Positions 16,173 to 24,539 of a stretch of 52,413 bases of DNA are shown here, in pieces; positions within the stretch are counted from its first letter, which is position 1; each line of letters starts with the position of its first letter. Both the position numbers and the translations under genes were made by a program. The stretch is taken from NCBI GenBank assembly GCA_947593655.1, contig CANQDS010000006.1, positions 1 to 52,413 on the forward strand. Direction: 5' to 3'. Under the pieces are notes generated by a model. It made no database searches. It was not told the DNA's origin and saw only the letters and a program-made list of their open reading frames with translations. Source of the stretch: an uncultured Lachnospiraceae bacterium (GTDB lineage Bacteria; Bacillota; Clostridia; Lachnospirales; Lachnospiraceae).

Positions 16173-17183
16173 TTAATCAATTTCAAATGAAGATTTCTCC
16201 GGCAAAATATTATTAAAGGCTCGAATAATCATTCTTTTGTTTTGTTCAAATTCCTGTTCATTCATTTCCCCATCATTAATTGCTATCATTTTACATCTTT
16301 GCCTTCTTATAAATTTGCAAACACTTTCAATAGAATCTTTATCCTTTTCAATAGAAAAACTTTTTCCCAATTTCGACGTACGATTTTCAAAATTTCCACT
16401 TACTAACTGCCAATTGCGAAATATCCACTGTGTATAATCCAATTTATTTCTGAATTTATGGGATGATGTATCATCTAATAATTCATATTCTTTTTCCCAT
16501 AATTCTGTGAAAGTGCTTTTTAAAAAAGAATTTGGCAAATGTGGTTGATAAATTCCAGGGAATCGTGGGCAGGGAAGGAGATAGATTGTTCGTAAAATAT
16601 ATTTTCCATTTAAAGGATGAAACCATTTTTTCCACTCCTTCTTGATTATTTTGTGAAAATCGAAATATTTATTTACGATTCCAATTGCCTGAAAAGCTGC
16701 ATAGTTAAAATCTCGGTTCATATCAAAACAATGAACATTTAAAGCGACAGAATCACACGGTTTTTCATTTTTAAAAAAATCTGTACATTTTGTTTCTGAT
16801 ATCAAAAAGGTATCATCATTAAAATACACAAATCTCTCACTTAATCCATCAATTCGATGCAAATTAATTTCCAACGGATTGCAGCTAAACGTTGGCAAAT
16901 ATTTTTCAGGCATAAAATCAGAATGCTTCACTATATGCAATTTAGGATGATAAATATTCATCCATTTAGGAATATGCCCCCATGTCACAAAATGTATTTT
17001 TCTGACCCACGGAGCAAATTTTTCCACTCCACGAAACCAATATTGAAGATTATCCCAATCTCGATATCTCTGACTTCGTGCATCTTCTTGTAATTGCGGC
17101 CGATATTTTGCTTTTTCTTTTTGCCATTCTGGATCATTTCCATCTACCCACAAAATCACAAAATCAATCCCTTGATTTTCCAT
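16173..17183 (-). CDS. Stealth-family capsule phosphotransferase
   Basis: A 336-residue protein of the Stealth family, which transfers sugar-1-phosphates and so makes phosphodiester-linked capsule. The conserved regions are in order: IDFVILWVDGNDPEW (CR1), RDWDNLQYWFRGVEKFAPWV with IHFVTWGHIPKW (CR2), FVYFNDDTFL, and HLPNSFLKS (CR3). The start at 17183 is used because GGTGGGGAT lies just upstream; the longer open frame has no site. It is the first gene downstream of the IS110 scar and may need its own promoter. It predicts a phosphate bridge in the repeat unit. Confidence 0.9.
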   Translation of the reverse strand: MENQGIDFVILWVDGNDPEWQKEKAKYRPQLQEDARSQRYRDWDNLQYWFRGVEKFAPWVRKIHFVTWGHIPKWMNIYHPKLHIVKHSDFMPEKYLPTFSCNPLEINLHRIDGLSERFVYFNDDTFLISETKCTDFFKNEKPCDSVALNVHCFDMNRDFNYAAFQAIGIVNKYFDFHKIIKKEWKKWFHPLNGKYILRTIYLLPCPRFPGIYQPHLPNSFLKSTFTELWEKEYELLDDTSSHKFRNKLDYTQWIFRNWQLVSGNFENRTSKLGKSFSIEKDKDSIESVCKFIRRQRCKMIAINDGEMNEQEFEQNKRMIIRAFNNILPEKSSFEID

Positions 17184-17280
17184 GTTTATCCCCACCTTTC
17201 TGCAAAGACACCAATGAATCATGAAACTGGTACACTGACCTTTCACTATCTAATTTATTTGCCCCCTGATATTATTTTCT

Positions 17281-17494
17281 TATAAGACTGACACACTACA
17301 GAACGCGTGGATGTGAGTGACGGAGCTGTATAGCGGTGCCCCGTATGTTTATATGTTGCCGATCATCCGTTAAGACGTCAATGAGTGGCGCATAACAGTA
17401 ACCCGTAAACTATCTTTTCCGAAGTCAACTTAATCTCGCCGGATGGATCAGTCACTGTCAGTTTTATAACTATGAAAAGTCAGGAGGCAGTTAC
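17281..17494 (+). other. Possible left-end non-coding region of the IS110 remnant
   Basis: About 210 nt with no gene, upstream of the decayed IS110 transposase. In the IS110 group this stretch encodes the bridge RNA that guides the recombinase. Here it is not AT-rich like the flanking gene and looks structured (for example GGTGCCCCG), but I cannot verify folding or the exact IS end. Confidence 0.3.
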
Positions 17495-18099
17495 TTGTCA
17501 TTTAAAATTTTGGAATTTAACTGCTGTGGACTCGATATCCACACAACCTGAATTTATGCCTGTATCGGTATGACTGATTCCAACAATCGTACTAAGTATA
17601 AGTATAAGTAAGCCTGCTTTTCTTCTTTATATGGAAAGGCTGAATGAGCTATGTAACTGGCTTGCAAAATACAACTATAAGGATGTTTGCATGGAATCTA
17701 CCGATAAGTACTGGATCACTGTTTTCAATATCTTAGGGCAACATGAAATATGGGTTACTCTCTCATCCCAAATACACAAAACCGATGAAAGGAAACAAAA
17801 CCGATCGTAAAGATTCCAAGCGGATCTGCGATCTATATATGTGTAACATGGTCAGTCCCTCTTTTATTCCGTCTGCTGATATCAAAAAACTAAGAGATCT
17901 CGTAAGATACCGATATAAACTCACCTGTATGATTACCGCTGGAAAGAATCGTGGCGCGGTCACAAGAAAGCCATCATACAATTCGTCATATGATCCTGAC
18001 CGCTATCTGGCATATACTTTCAATTCCTCCCTTTGAGCAAAGAAAAACACTTGTCACTTCACAGGCACTTAATCTACTTAGACAACGAAGTTATCATTA
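17495..18099 (+). mobile_element. Decayed IS110-family transposase with internal deletion
   Basis: On the plus strand, opposite to all neighbours. Starting from a TTG at 17495 behind AGGAGG, it reads NCCGLDIHTT, then a stop, then IYACIGMTDSNN. After a shift come LNELCNWLAKYNYKDVCMES and, after another, HPKYTKPMKGNKTDRKDSKR with LRDLVRYRYKLTCMITAGKN. These are the N-terminal DEDD domain of IS110 transposases. The sequence then jumps directly to RHMILTAIWHILSIPP and a C-terminal end at 18099, so the middle, including the serine domain, is deleted. There are several stops and frameshifts. It is a dead copy lying between the heptose genes and the AT-rich block. Confidence 0.85.
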
Positions 18100-18216
18100 A
18101 AGATGATCCTTTGCCTGCTTCTTGATTAGGTATTGCGCGAATATTCAATTTTTGTTCACCACATGATGGCTTATTTGTAATATTCAATTTTATACTCTAT
18201 CCGCTACCTCTTAGTT
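18100..18216. other. Non-coding spacer next to the IS110 scar
   Basis: No gene seen. It contains a 13-bp direct repeat (AATATTCAATTTT at about 18140 and 18178) of unknown meaning. Confidence 0.4.
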
Positions 18217-18804
18217 CTAAACTTCTCGTCCTTCTATCTCCCTTTTTCCCAATTCTTCTTTCAGCACCCGATACATCATGTGGTCAAAACTCATATGGAT
18301 ATCCTCCGCGATCTGCATATCATTGACTCCCGCGTGCATGTGGTAATCCGCAAGTTTCCGCAGTTTTCCTCCATCATATCCTGTAATTCCAAGCACCCTG
18401 CACCCAATTTCTTTTGCATAATTCACTGCCCGGATGACATTTTCTGAATTCCCGCTTCCTGAGATCGCAATCACAAGATCGTCTGCTTTTAATTTTCCTT
18501 TCATCTGATATGAGAATATTTCATCATATGAAATATCATTGGCAACTGCCATCATGGTAGGCACATTGTCATTCAGGCAGACCATACGGAACTTTTTGTC
18601 CAGCTCCCCGCTGATACCCTTATTGAAATCGCAGCAGAAATGGGAGGCTGTAGCCGCGCTTCCGCCATTCCCAAATACATATATCACTGCCTCTCTCTCA
18701 TAGGCATCTTTGATAGCGGATACTGCCCTGCTGATCTCGTCAAAATCCATCCCCCGCACTGCCGAAATCTCCTGCTTGTAATATTCCATTATTTTTTCCT
18801 TCAT
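18217..18804 (-). CDS. gmhA: Sedoheptulose 7-phosphate isomerase (SIS domain)
   Basis: A 195-residue SIS-domain protein that converts sedoheptulose 7-phosphate to D-glycero-D-manno-heptose 7-phosphate. Key segments are IYVFGNGGSAATASHFCCDF near residue 42, LVIAISGSGNSENVIRAVNY, and DIHMSFDHMMYRVLKE near the end with the metal or catalytic histidines. The start at 18804 follows AAAGGAG; the longer frame has no site and overlaps the upstream gene. It is the last gene of a four-step heptose set transcribed from the right, and ends just before the IS110 scar. Confidence 0.9.
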   Translation of the reverse strand: MKEKIMEYYKQEISAVRGMDFDEISRAVSAIKDAYEREAVIYVFGNGGSAATASHFCCDFNKGISGELDKKFRMVCLNDNVPTMMAVANDISYDEIFSYQMKGKLKADDLVIAISGSGNSENVIRAVNYAKEIGCRVLGITGYDGGKLRKLADYHMHAGVNDMQIAEDIHMSFDHMMYRVLKEELGKREIEGREV

Positions 18805-18833
18805 CAATGTATCTCCTTTCCAGATCTTGCTGT

Positions 18834-20138
18834 TCAGGCTTCCCCTTCCCTGCGGAGGATCATCTCCACAGCCTCCAGAAGGTCTGCAGCCGTCACTTCC
18901 GGGCATGCCGCATATTTAGAAAATTTATCTTCCTCCCCGGTCATCACCAGCGCGGTATGGAGCCCGGCATTCAGGCCGGCCTGTATGTCCGTCCCGGTAT
19001 CTCCGATGATCCAGGAATCCTCCAGGCTGATATGGAAGTCCTCCGCCGCCCGCTCGATGAGCCCGGTTCCCGGCTTCCGGCACCTGCAGGGGATCTTCAG
19101 CTCCTCCACTTCTCCTTCAAATCCTTTGTCCGGATGGTGGGGGCAGAAATAAATCCCGTCGACATATCCGCCCTCCTTCCCCAGCAGCGTTTCCATTTTT
19201 TTATGGATATCCTCTAATTCTTCCTCTGTAACCTCGCCCCTGGCTATGACCGGCTGGTTGGTAATGACAACTGCCAGATATCCCGATCCGTTGATCCGTT
19301 TCACGGCTTCCGCCGCATTCTCCTCCAGTTCAAATTCTTCCGGCTTCCGCAGGAAACCGATATAACGGTTGATGGTTCCATCCCTGTCAAGAAAAATAGC
19401 CTTCTGCTTTTCTCTTAGATTTCGCTTTTGAGGAAGATTATTTACCAAATCCTCCCTGACCGACTGAAGTCTTTCCGGCGTCCCGATATCCTTAACATAT
19501 TCCGGACTCTGGTAAGCGAAAACCTGTCCCCCGCCAATTGCCGGCTGGACAAAATCTTTTTCCATATCGGCAGTCTGCAGTCCTTCCAGCCTGTTTAAAG
19601 ATTTCTTTGATAGGATATATAATCCTGCATTTACGAGATTCCGATAGTTTTTCTCCCTTTTGCCGTTTTTGCTGTTCCATCCAATCACGCAGCCGTTAGA
19701 ATTTATTTCAATTAAATCACTATCATACGGATGCGAATTGGGATGCGCGAACAGGGTAATCTCAGCCCCCTTTTCCTTGTGGAAATCCAGAAAACGCTTA
19801 AAATCCACGGAAAAAAACAGGTCCCCGAATACAAGGATGAAATCTTCCTCCAGCCTGTCCGCAAGATGGCGCAGTGCCCCTGCCGTCCCCAGCGGGACTG
19901 CTTCTTCAAAATAGGAAATGCTGACGTTTAGACGCTTTCCATCCTGAAAATAACCCTTAATAACATCTTTCTGATATCCAACCACCATAATGATTTCCGT
20001 AATGCCGTTTTCCTTCAGGTTTTCAACCTGGCATTCCAGTAGCGGTTTCCCGTTAACCGGCATCATCGGCTTTGGTATATTTTCTGCTATCCGGGAAAGC
20101 CTTGTTCCTTTCCCTCCTGCCATGACTACTGCCTGCAA
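18834..20138 (-). CDS. Fusion: heptose-1-phosphate nucleotidyltransferase and heptose bisphosphate phosphatase
   Basis: A two-domain protein of 434 residues. Residues 1-235 are a sugar nucleotidyltransferase (VVMAGGKGTRLSRI, IPKPMMPVNGKPLLE, LVFGDLFFSVDF), like HddC. Residues about 245-430 are a GmhB-type HAD phosphatase: IFLDRDGTINRY, VVITNQPVIARGE, the zinc-binding FCPHHPDKG with CRCRKPGTG, and IIGDTGTDIQAG. It would remove the 1- or 7-phosphate from heptose bisphosphate and then make the nucleotide-heptose. The start is a TTG at 20138 behind GGAGG; this gives the conserved MQAVVMAGGKG and overlaps the epimerase gene by about 13 nt. Confidence 0.9.
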   Translation of the reverse strand: MQAVVMAGGKGTRLSRIAENIPKPMMPVNGKPLLECQVENLKENGITEIIMVVGYQKDVIKGYFQDGKRLNVSISYFEEAVPLGTAGALRHLADRLEEDFILVFGDLFFSVDFKRFLDFHKEKGAEITLFAHPNSHPYDSDLIEINSNGCVIGWNSKNGKREKNYRNLVNAGLYILSKKSLNRLEGLQTADMEKDFVQPAIGGGQVFAYQSPEYVKDIGTPERLQSVREDLVNNLPQKRNLREKQKAIFLDRDGTINRYIGFLRKPEEFELEENAAEAVKRINGSGYLAVVITNQPVIARGEVTEEELEDIHKKMETLLGKEGGYVDGIYFCPHHPDKGFEGEVEELKIPCRCRKPGTGLIERAAEDFHISLEDSWIIGDTGTDIQAGLNAGLHTALVMTGEEDKFSKYAACPEVTAADLLEAVEMILRREGEA

Positions 20139-21106
20139 TCTTCATCCTCCCGCCCATCCGCGATTGATGGTTTTATGCTTTTCAGGGTTGCCTTTACCGC
20201 CTCCCTGGAACTGCGCGGCGGCTCCCAGCCCGCCGCGCGGATCTTGGAAAGATCATACTGGAAGGAAGGCACATCCCCTTTCCAGCCGCTCCTCCCGCCC
20301 GTATAGGCATACCGCACGTCCTTCAGCCCGAGCCTCTCGCAGGTGAGGTCTGCAATTTCCTTCACGGTGGTTGCCGTATCGGTGCCGATATTAAAAATTT
20401 CCATCCCCCTGCGTTCCCGGAAGGAAAAATCCGCGATCGCGTCAACAAGATCCAGCACGTAAAGATACGGCTTGCGCTGCGTCCCGTCGCCGAGGATCTC
20501 CAGTTCCTCCGGATTCTTTTCCAGCTTGCCGATGAAATCATGGACCACCCCGTGCGTCAGCCCCGGCCCGATCACATTGGGGAACCGGAACACGAGCGTC
20601 TCAAAATCATTCATATGCGTATAGGCGGAAAGGAACGCCTCCGACGCAAGCTTCGCGCCTCCGTAATACGACACCGGGGCAAGCCCGCCGGCATCCTCCG
20701 CCAGCTTTTCCCCTTCCTTTTCCCCGTAGACAGCCGAGGTGGACGCAAAGAAGAGCTTTTTCACCCCCGTCCGGCGCATGGCTTCGGCAACCGAATAAGT
20801 CGTCCGGAACGTCTTCTCGTAATCAATTCCGGGGCAGCGCGCGCTCATCCGGATGTCCGAATTGGCCGCCAGATGGTAGATCCGGCTGATTCCATATTTG
20901 TTTATCAGGTTCTCGAGCATGCCGGGATCCCCCGCATCCTGTTCAATCAGCGTAAACCTCCCGCACCCAAGGCAGTCTCTGACATTTTCTTTTGATCCAA
21001 GCGTAAAATCGTCTACCGCAACCACTTTATGCCCGTCTGCCAAAAGCCTGGCTGTTAAATGCGAGCCGATAAACCCGGCTCCCCCCGTAACCAAAATATT
21101 TTCCAT
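20126..21106 (-). CDS. NAD-dependent nucleotide-sugar epimerase/dehydratase
   Basis: An extended short-chain dehydrogenase of about 326 residues. The N-terminal NAD site is ILVTGGAGFIGSHL, followed by VAVDDF, HLAANSDI, FFASTSAVYGE and the catalytic YYGGAK. FRFPNVIGPG and the C-terminal sugar-side segments follow. The ATG at 21106 is preceded by GGAGG; the longer frame is not coding. It lies between the heptose kinase and the heptose nucleotidyltransferase, so it may act on nucleotide-heptose, though it could equally make another capsule sugar. Confidence 0.9.
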   Translation of the reverse strand: MENILVTGGAGFIGSHLTARLLADGHKVVAVDDFTLGSKENVRDCLGCGRFTLIEQDAGDPGMLENLINKYGISRIYHLAANSDIRMSARCPGIDYEKTFRTTYSVAEAMRRTGVKKLFFASTSAVYGEKEGEKLAEDAGGLAPVSYYGGAKLASEAFLSAYTHMNDFETLVFRFPNVIGPGLTHGVVHDFIGKLEKNPEELEILGDGTQRKPYLYVLDLVDAIADFSFRERRGMEIFNIGTDTATTVKEIADLTCERLGLKDVRYAYTGGRSGWKGDVPSFQYDLSKIRAAGWEPPRSSREAVKATLKSIKPSIADGREDEDCRQ

Positions 21107-21149
21107 CCGCCTGTCCTCCGTTCCATATATTCTTTCCGTTCTGGGGCCT

Positions 21150-22142
21150 TTACCAGATGATGTCCGGCTTTTCCCCGACATAAATGACCGTGCTTCCCTG
21201 CCTGTCAAATCTGACAGGCATCTGCGGCAGGCCGACAGCTTCCCTGACCTGCTTCTGTTTTTCCTCCCGGACATAGAACAGCAGAAATCCGCCTCCCCCT
21301 GCCCCGAGAAGCTTTCCTCCAACAGCACCATTTTTTATTGCTGCCTGGTAAGCCGCATCCACTGCAGGGTTTGTTATGCCTGATGCCAGCGTTTTTTTCA
21401 GCATCCAGCCCTGATGCAGGATTTCCCCCATGGCATCTATATTGCCGTCCTGCAGCGCATCCTTCAATCCGCAGGCCAGTCCGCACATCTTAAGCTGGTT
21501 TTTCTCTTTTTCCCCCTCAGCAACATTTTTTACCTGTTCCTTTAATATTTCCGAAGCGGAATGGAGCTTTCCCGTATAAAACATCATCAGCCGGCCTTCC
21601 AGCGTCTTCCGCGCTTCCTCTTCCATAATGACCGGCTCAACCGCAACGCTGCCGTCCTTCCGGAACTCGATAAAATTCAGCCCGCCGTATGCCGCTGCAT
21701 ACTGGTCCTGTTTCCCGATCGGGTTCCCCAGGTCGCGTATCTCTATCTCGCATGCTTCCGAGGCAAGGCGCTCTTTCGATGCGAACTTCCCTTGATACGC
21801 ATAAAGGCTGTGCAGGACGCCGACCGTAAAGGAGGAAGAGCTCCCGAGCCCCGTCCCCGCCGGGACGTCCGCCGTGGACACGATCTCCACGCCCCGCACC
21901 CCCATGCGCGTTAATATTTCCCGGAAATACCTGTGCCCGATGCCGCCGGTATCCTCCACGTCTTCCGTCTTTGAATACTTCAGCACCGTCCGGTCCGAAT
22001 GGAAACCCGGATGCACCGAAATATACATGTATTTATCAATTGCCGTGCTGAGCACGCATCCCCCGTGCTTCCTGTAAAAGGAAGCGATGTCGCTCCCGCC
22101 GCCCGCAAAACTGATCCGGAACGGCGTCCTTGTGATGATCAT
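21150..22142 (-). CDS. hddA: GHMP kinase, D-glycero-D-manno-heptose 7-phosphate kinase-like
   Basis: A 330-residue GHMP-superfamily kinase. It begins ITRTPFRISFAGGGSDIASF, typical of HddA/FKP-like sugar kinases. The ATP loop is VPAGTGLGSSSSFTVGV, followed by GKQDQYAAAYGGLNFIEF and a C-terminal KLLGAGGGGFLLFY. It would phosphorylate heptose 7-phosphate at C1 to give heptose 1,7-bisphosphate. Its ATG overlaps the stop of the upstream glycosyltransferase (ATGA). With GmhA and the HddC-GmhB fusion it gives a complete nucleotide-heptose route. Confidence 0.9.
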   Translation of the reverse strand: MIITRTPFRISFAGGGSDIASFYRKHGGCVLSTAIDKYMYISVHPGFHSDRTVLKYSKTEDVEDTGGIGHRYFREILTRMGVRGVEIVSTADVPAGTGLGSSSSFTVGVLHSLYAYQGKFASKERLASEACEIEIRDLGNPIGKQDQYAAAYGGLNFIEFRKDGSVAVEPVIMEEEARKTLEGRLMMFYTGKLHSASEILKEQVKNVAEGEKEKNQLKMCGLACGLKDALQDGNIDAMGEILHQGWMLKKTLASGITNPAVDAAYQAAIKNGAVGGKLLGAGGGGFLLFYVREEKQKQVREAVGLPQMPVRFDRQGSTVIYVGEKPDIIW

Positions 22143-23035
22143 TCCCCTGCCCCTTTCCTTTTTCCCGTCCTGCCCCGCCCGTTCTCGCGGTCATACATTT
22201 TCCGCACCGCGCCTTTCGGCGCCAGGAAGAACGCTCCCGCCGCGGCCGCTGACAGGCAGGAATGCAGCAGGTGCCTCCGGCTGAAGTTCTTCCACCGGAC
22301 TCCTGCCATATAGGAAGCCTGCTTCTTCCCCGTCCTCTTATCCGCGAAATTCCCGGAAACGCGGTATGCAAGCACTTTGTCCGGCAGATTCGCAATGCGG
22401 TGGGAGTGGTTCATGATCCGCAGCCACAGATCCAGGTCCTCGGACATTTCCAGCGATTCATCGTAGGAAAAGCCTTCCTCCACCAGTTCCCGGCGCATCA
22501 TGACCGCGGGGTGGGCCAGCGGATTCCTGACTGCGGAGAAGAAGAAGAGCTTCCCCCCTCCCAGCGGATATTTCCTTTCGGATACCACCCTCCCAGACTC
22601 ATCGATGATGTCAACCTGCCCGCCCAGCACGTAAACATCCTTATGCCGTTCCAGGTAAGAGGCTTCTTTTTCCAGGCGCTCCGGAAGAGAGATGTCGTCC
22701 CCGTCCATCCGTGCAATATAAGCCCCCCTGGCCTCATGCAGCCCGAGGTTTAAAGCGTGCGCAAACCCCATCCGTTCTTTTTCCCGGATGACCTTTACGC
22801 GGCCGTCGCCCGCAAACAGATCAACCGCTTCCCGGGTTGCCCCATCGGTGCTGTCGTCATAAATAAGCAGTTCGAAATTCTGATAGGTCTGATCCATAAT
22901 GCTCTGTATGGACGTCCGAACCACTGCAGGAGGCTCATTGCATACGGCCATTACGACGGAAACCAGGCTTTCTCCCCCGCAGACAGCTTCATTTTTCTGT
23001 TTATCATGCTCCCGTTTTCCAGCCATTTGCTCCAT
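22139..23035 (-). CDS. Family 2 glycosyltransferase
   Basis: A GT-A transferase of 298 residues: VSVVMAVCNEPPAVVRTSIQ, LLIYDDSTDGAT, YIARMDGDDISLPERLEKE and MSEDLDLWLRIMNHS. The C-terminus is basic, with a short hydrophobic patch (LSAAAAGAFFLAP). It directly follows the initiating transferase and so may add the second sugar, possibly heptose. About 29 residues before VSVVMAV are polar and not family-typical, so the true start could be slightly downstream. Confidence 0.88.
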   Translation of the reverse strand: MEQMAGKREHDKQKNEAVCGGESLVSVVMAVCNEPPAVVRTSIQSIMDQTYQNFELLIYDDSTDGATREAVDLFAGDGRVKVIREKERMGFAHALNLGLHEARGAYIARMDGDDISLPERLEKEASYLERHKDVYVLGGQVDIIDESGRVVSERKYPLGGGKLFFFSAVRNPLAHPAVMMRRELVEEGFSYDESLEMSEDLDLWLRIMNHSHRIANLPDKVLAYRVSGNFADKRTGKKQASYMAGVRWKNFSRRHLLHSCLSAAAAGAFFLAPKGAVRKMYDRENGRGRTGKRKGAGE

Positions 23036-23048
23036 CCTCCTGCAGATG

Positions 23049-24479
23049 TCATGTATTTTCCGCCGTCACATCCCGGACGGCTGTTTCCTTTTCCGCAGTA
23101 TCTTCCATCCCTTTGCACCGGTACGCTTCCATCGCGCTCACCTGCCCCTCCCGGATCCCTTCCGTGCTCTTCTCCGAGGTGAACAGCACCACCCTTACCG
23201 TCTCGAACAGGATCTTGAAATCCTCCGCAAGGCTGGGGTTCGCGATGTACATCAGATCCATCTGCAGCTTGTCATACGGTTCCGTGTTATACTTCCCATA
23301 CACCTGTGCATACCCGGTCAGCCCCGCCTTTGCCTGCAGCCGCAGGGAAAACTCCGGCAGTTCCTTTTCATACTGCGCTGCAATCTCCGGGCGTTCCGGT
23401 CGCGGGCCTACGAGCGACATATCACCTTTTAGAATATTAATAAGTTGTGGCAGTTCATCAATCCGTACTTTACGGATGAATCGTCCTACCGATGTAACTC
23501 GACTATCATTTTCACCGCTGGAAAGGCGGGCAATCCCATCTTTTTCCGCATCTACACGCATACTTCGAAATTTTAGTACTTTAAATTTTTTCCCATCTTT
23601 TGTCAGTCTACATTGGCGGTAGAAAACCGGCCCTTTATCCGTAAGATGAATCGCAGCCGCAGTAACCAGCATAATTGGAGAAAGAAGAAGCAATGCCATC
23701 CCAGACACCAGAATATCAATCATTCGTTTTGCAAACAAATATTCTACGGACGGATGATACCGGCCGGTCTGCAACATCGGCAGATGAAACATATGCAGAT
23801 GCTTTGCGCCGCTCATCAGGACATCTCCGATCCGCGGAATAACAAACACTTCGATCCGGTGTTCCACACAGTATTTCAGGATAATGTTCCGTTCATGGCT
23901 ATGGATTCCGCTTAAGAACACGGCATCATTCTTATCCAGCATCCCGATCTTCTGCAGACATTCTTCCACGCGAGCAGTCTGACGAATACAGAACTTTTTT
24001 TCTAATCCATATTCTTCGACCAATTTTTCCAATCCGGAACGCTGATCATAAATAACGGTTGCAGCCATTGGCGGATGTGTTAAAAAATACCATTTATGCG
24101 CTGATAGCGCCCAGATGCCCGCAAGAACAATCTCCATAGCAAATGCAGCCAACAGCGGTAACGGATTCGGCAGATGCTTCATCAAAAGCCAGATCACAAC
24201 GTACATAACACAGTTGGTCATAAATGCCGCAAGTCCCTGACTGCACACTATATCTGGCACACGATTTAAAGAAATTCGAAATCCATCATACATCCTGCCG
24301 TAAATGATATAAACAAACAAAAACAAGAGTACTACCAGATAATTTCCCTTCCTGAAAAACGGGGAAAAAGTTCTTGTCGCATAATATCCATACCAGCAGA
24401 GAAAAAAAGGAACTGTAAGAAGCAGGGCATCCAGTCCTTTGACAATTCTTACCCTGACATCACGCCCGATATTTTCCAC
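23049..24479 (-). CDS. Initiating polyprenyl-phosphate sugar-1-phosphate transferase (WbaP/WcaJ-like)
   Basis: A 476-residue bacterial sugar transferase that starts repeat-unit assembly on undecaprenyl phosphate. It has four N-terminal hydrophobic segments and a CoA-binding-like middle domain. The C-terminal catalytic domain reads AKRMIDILVSGMALLLLSPI, GPVFYRQCRLTKDGK, FKVLKFRSMRVDAEKDG, VRIDELPQLINILKGDMSLV, GPRPERPE and LTGYAQVYGKYNTEPYDK. The start is a GTG at 24479 behind GGAGG. There is a 60-nt gap to the helicase gene with a stem-loop but no T run, so read-through from upstream is likely. Confidence 0.93.
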   Translation of the reverse strand: MENIGRDVRVRIVKGLDALLLTVPFFLCWYGYYATRTFSPFFRKGNYLVVLLFLFVYIIYGRMYDGFRISLNRVPDIVCSQGLAAFMTNCVMYVVIWLLMKHLPNPLPLLAAFAMEIVLAGIWALSAHKWYFLTHPPMAATVIYDQRSGLEKLVEEYGLEKKFCIRQTARVEECLQKIGMLDKNDAVFLSGIHSHERNIILKYCVEHRIEVFVIPRIGDVLMSGAKHLHMFHLPMLQTGRYHPSVEYLFAKRMIDILVSGMALLLLSPIMLVTAAAIHLTDKGPVFYRQCRLTKDGKKFKVLKFRSMRVDAEKDGIARLSSGENDSRVTSVGRFIRKVRIDELPQLINILKGDMSLVGPRPERPEIAAQYEKELPEFSLRLQAKAGLTGYAQVYGKYNTEPYDKLQMDLMYIANPSLAEDFKILFETVRVVLFTSEKSTEGIREGQVSAMEAYRCKGMEDTAEKETAVRDVTAENT

Positions 24480-24539
24480 GGCGTTTCCTCCTTCCTGTTT
24501 CTCTTAGTAAGCCTCTGCATTTTGTCCAATGCATGATGC

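Noticed and set aside
17763-17981. Minus-strand frame opposite the IS110 remnant
   Set aside because: The plus strand clearly carries the IS110 transposase sequence.
18640-19217. Overlapping plus-strand frames in the heptose region
   Set aside because: Shadows of the fusion and isomerase genes, which are strongly conserved.
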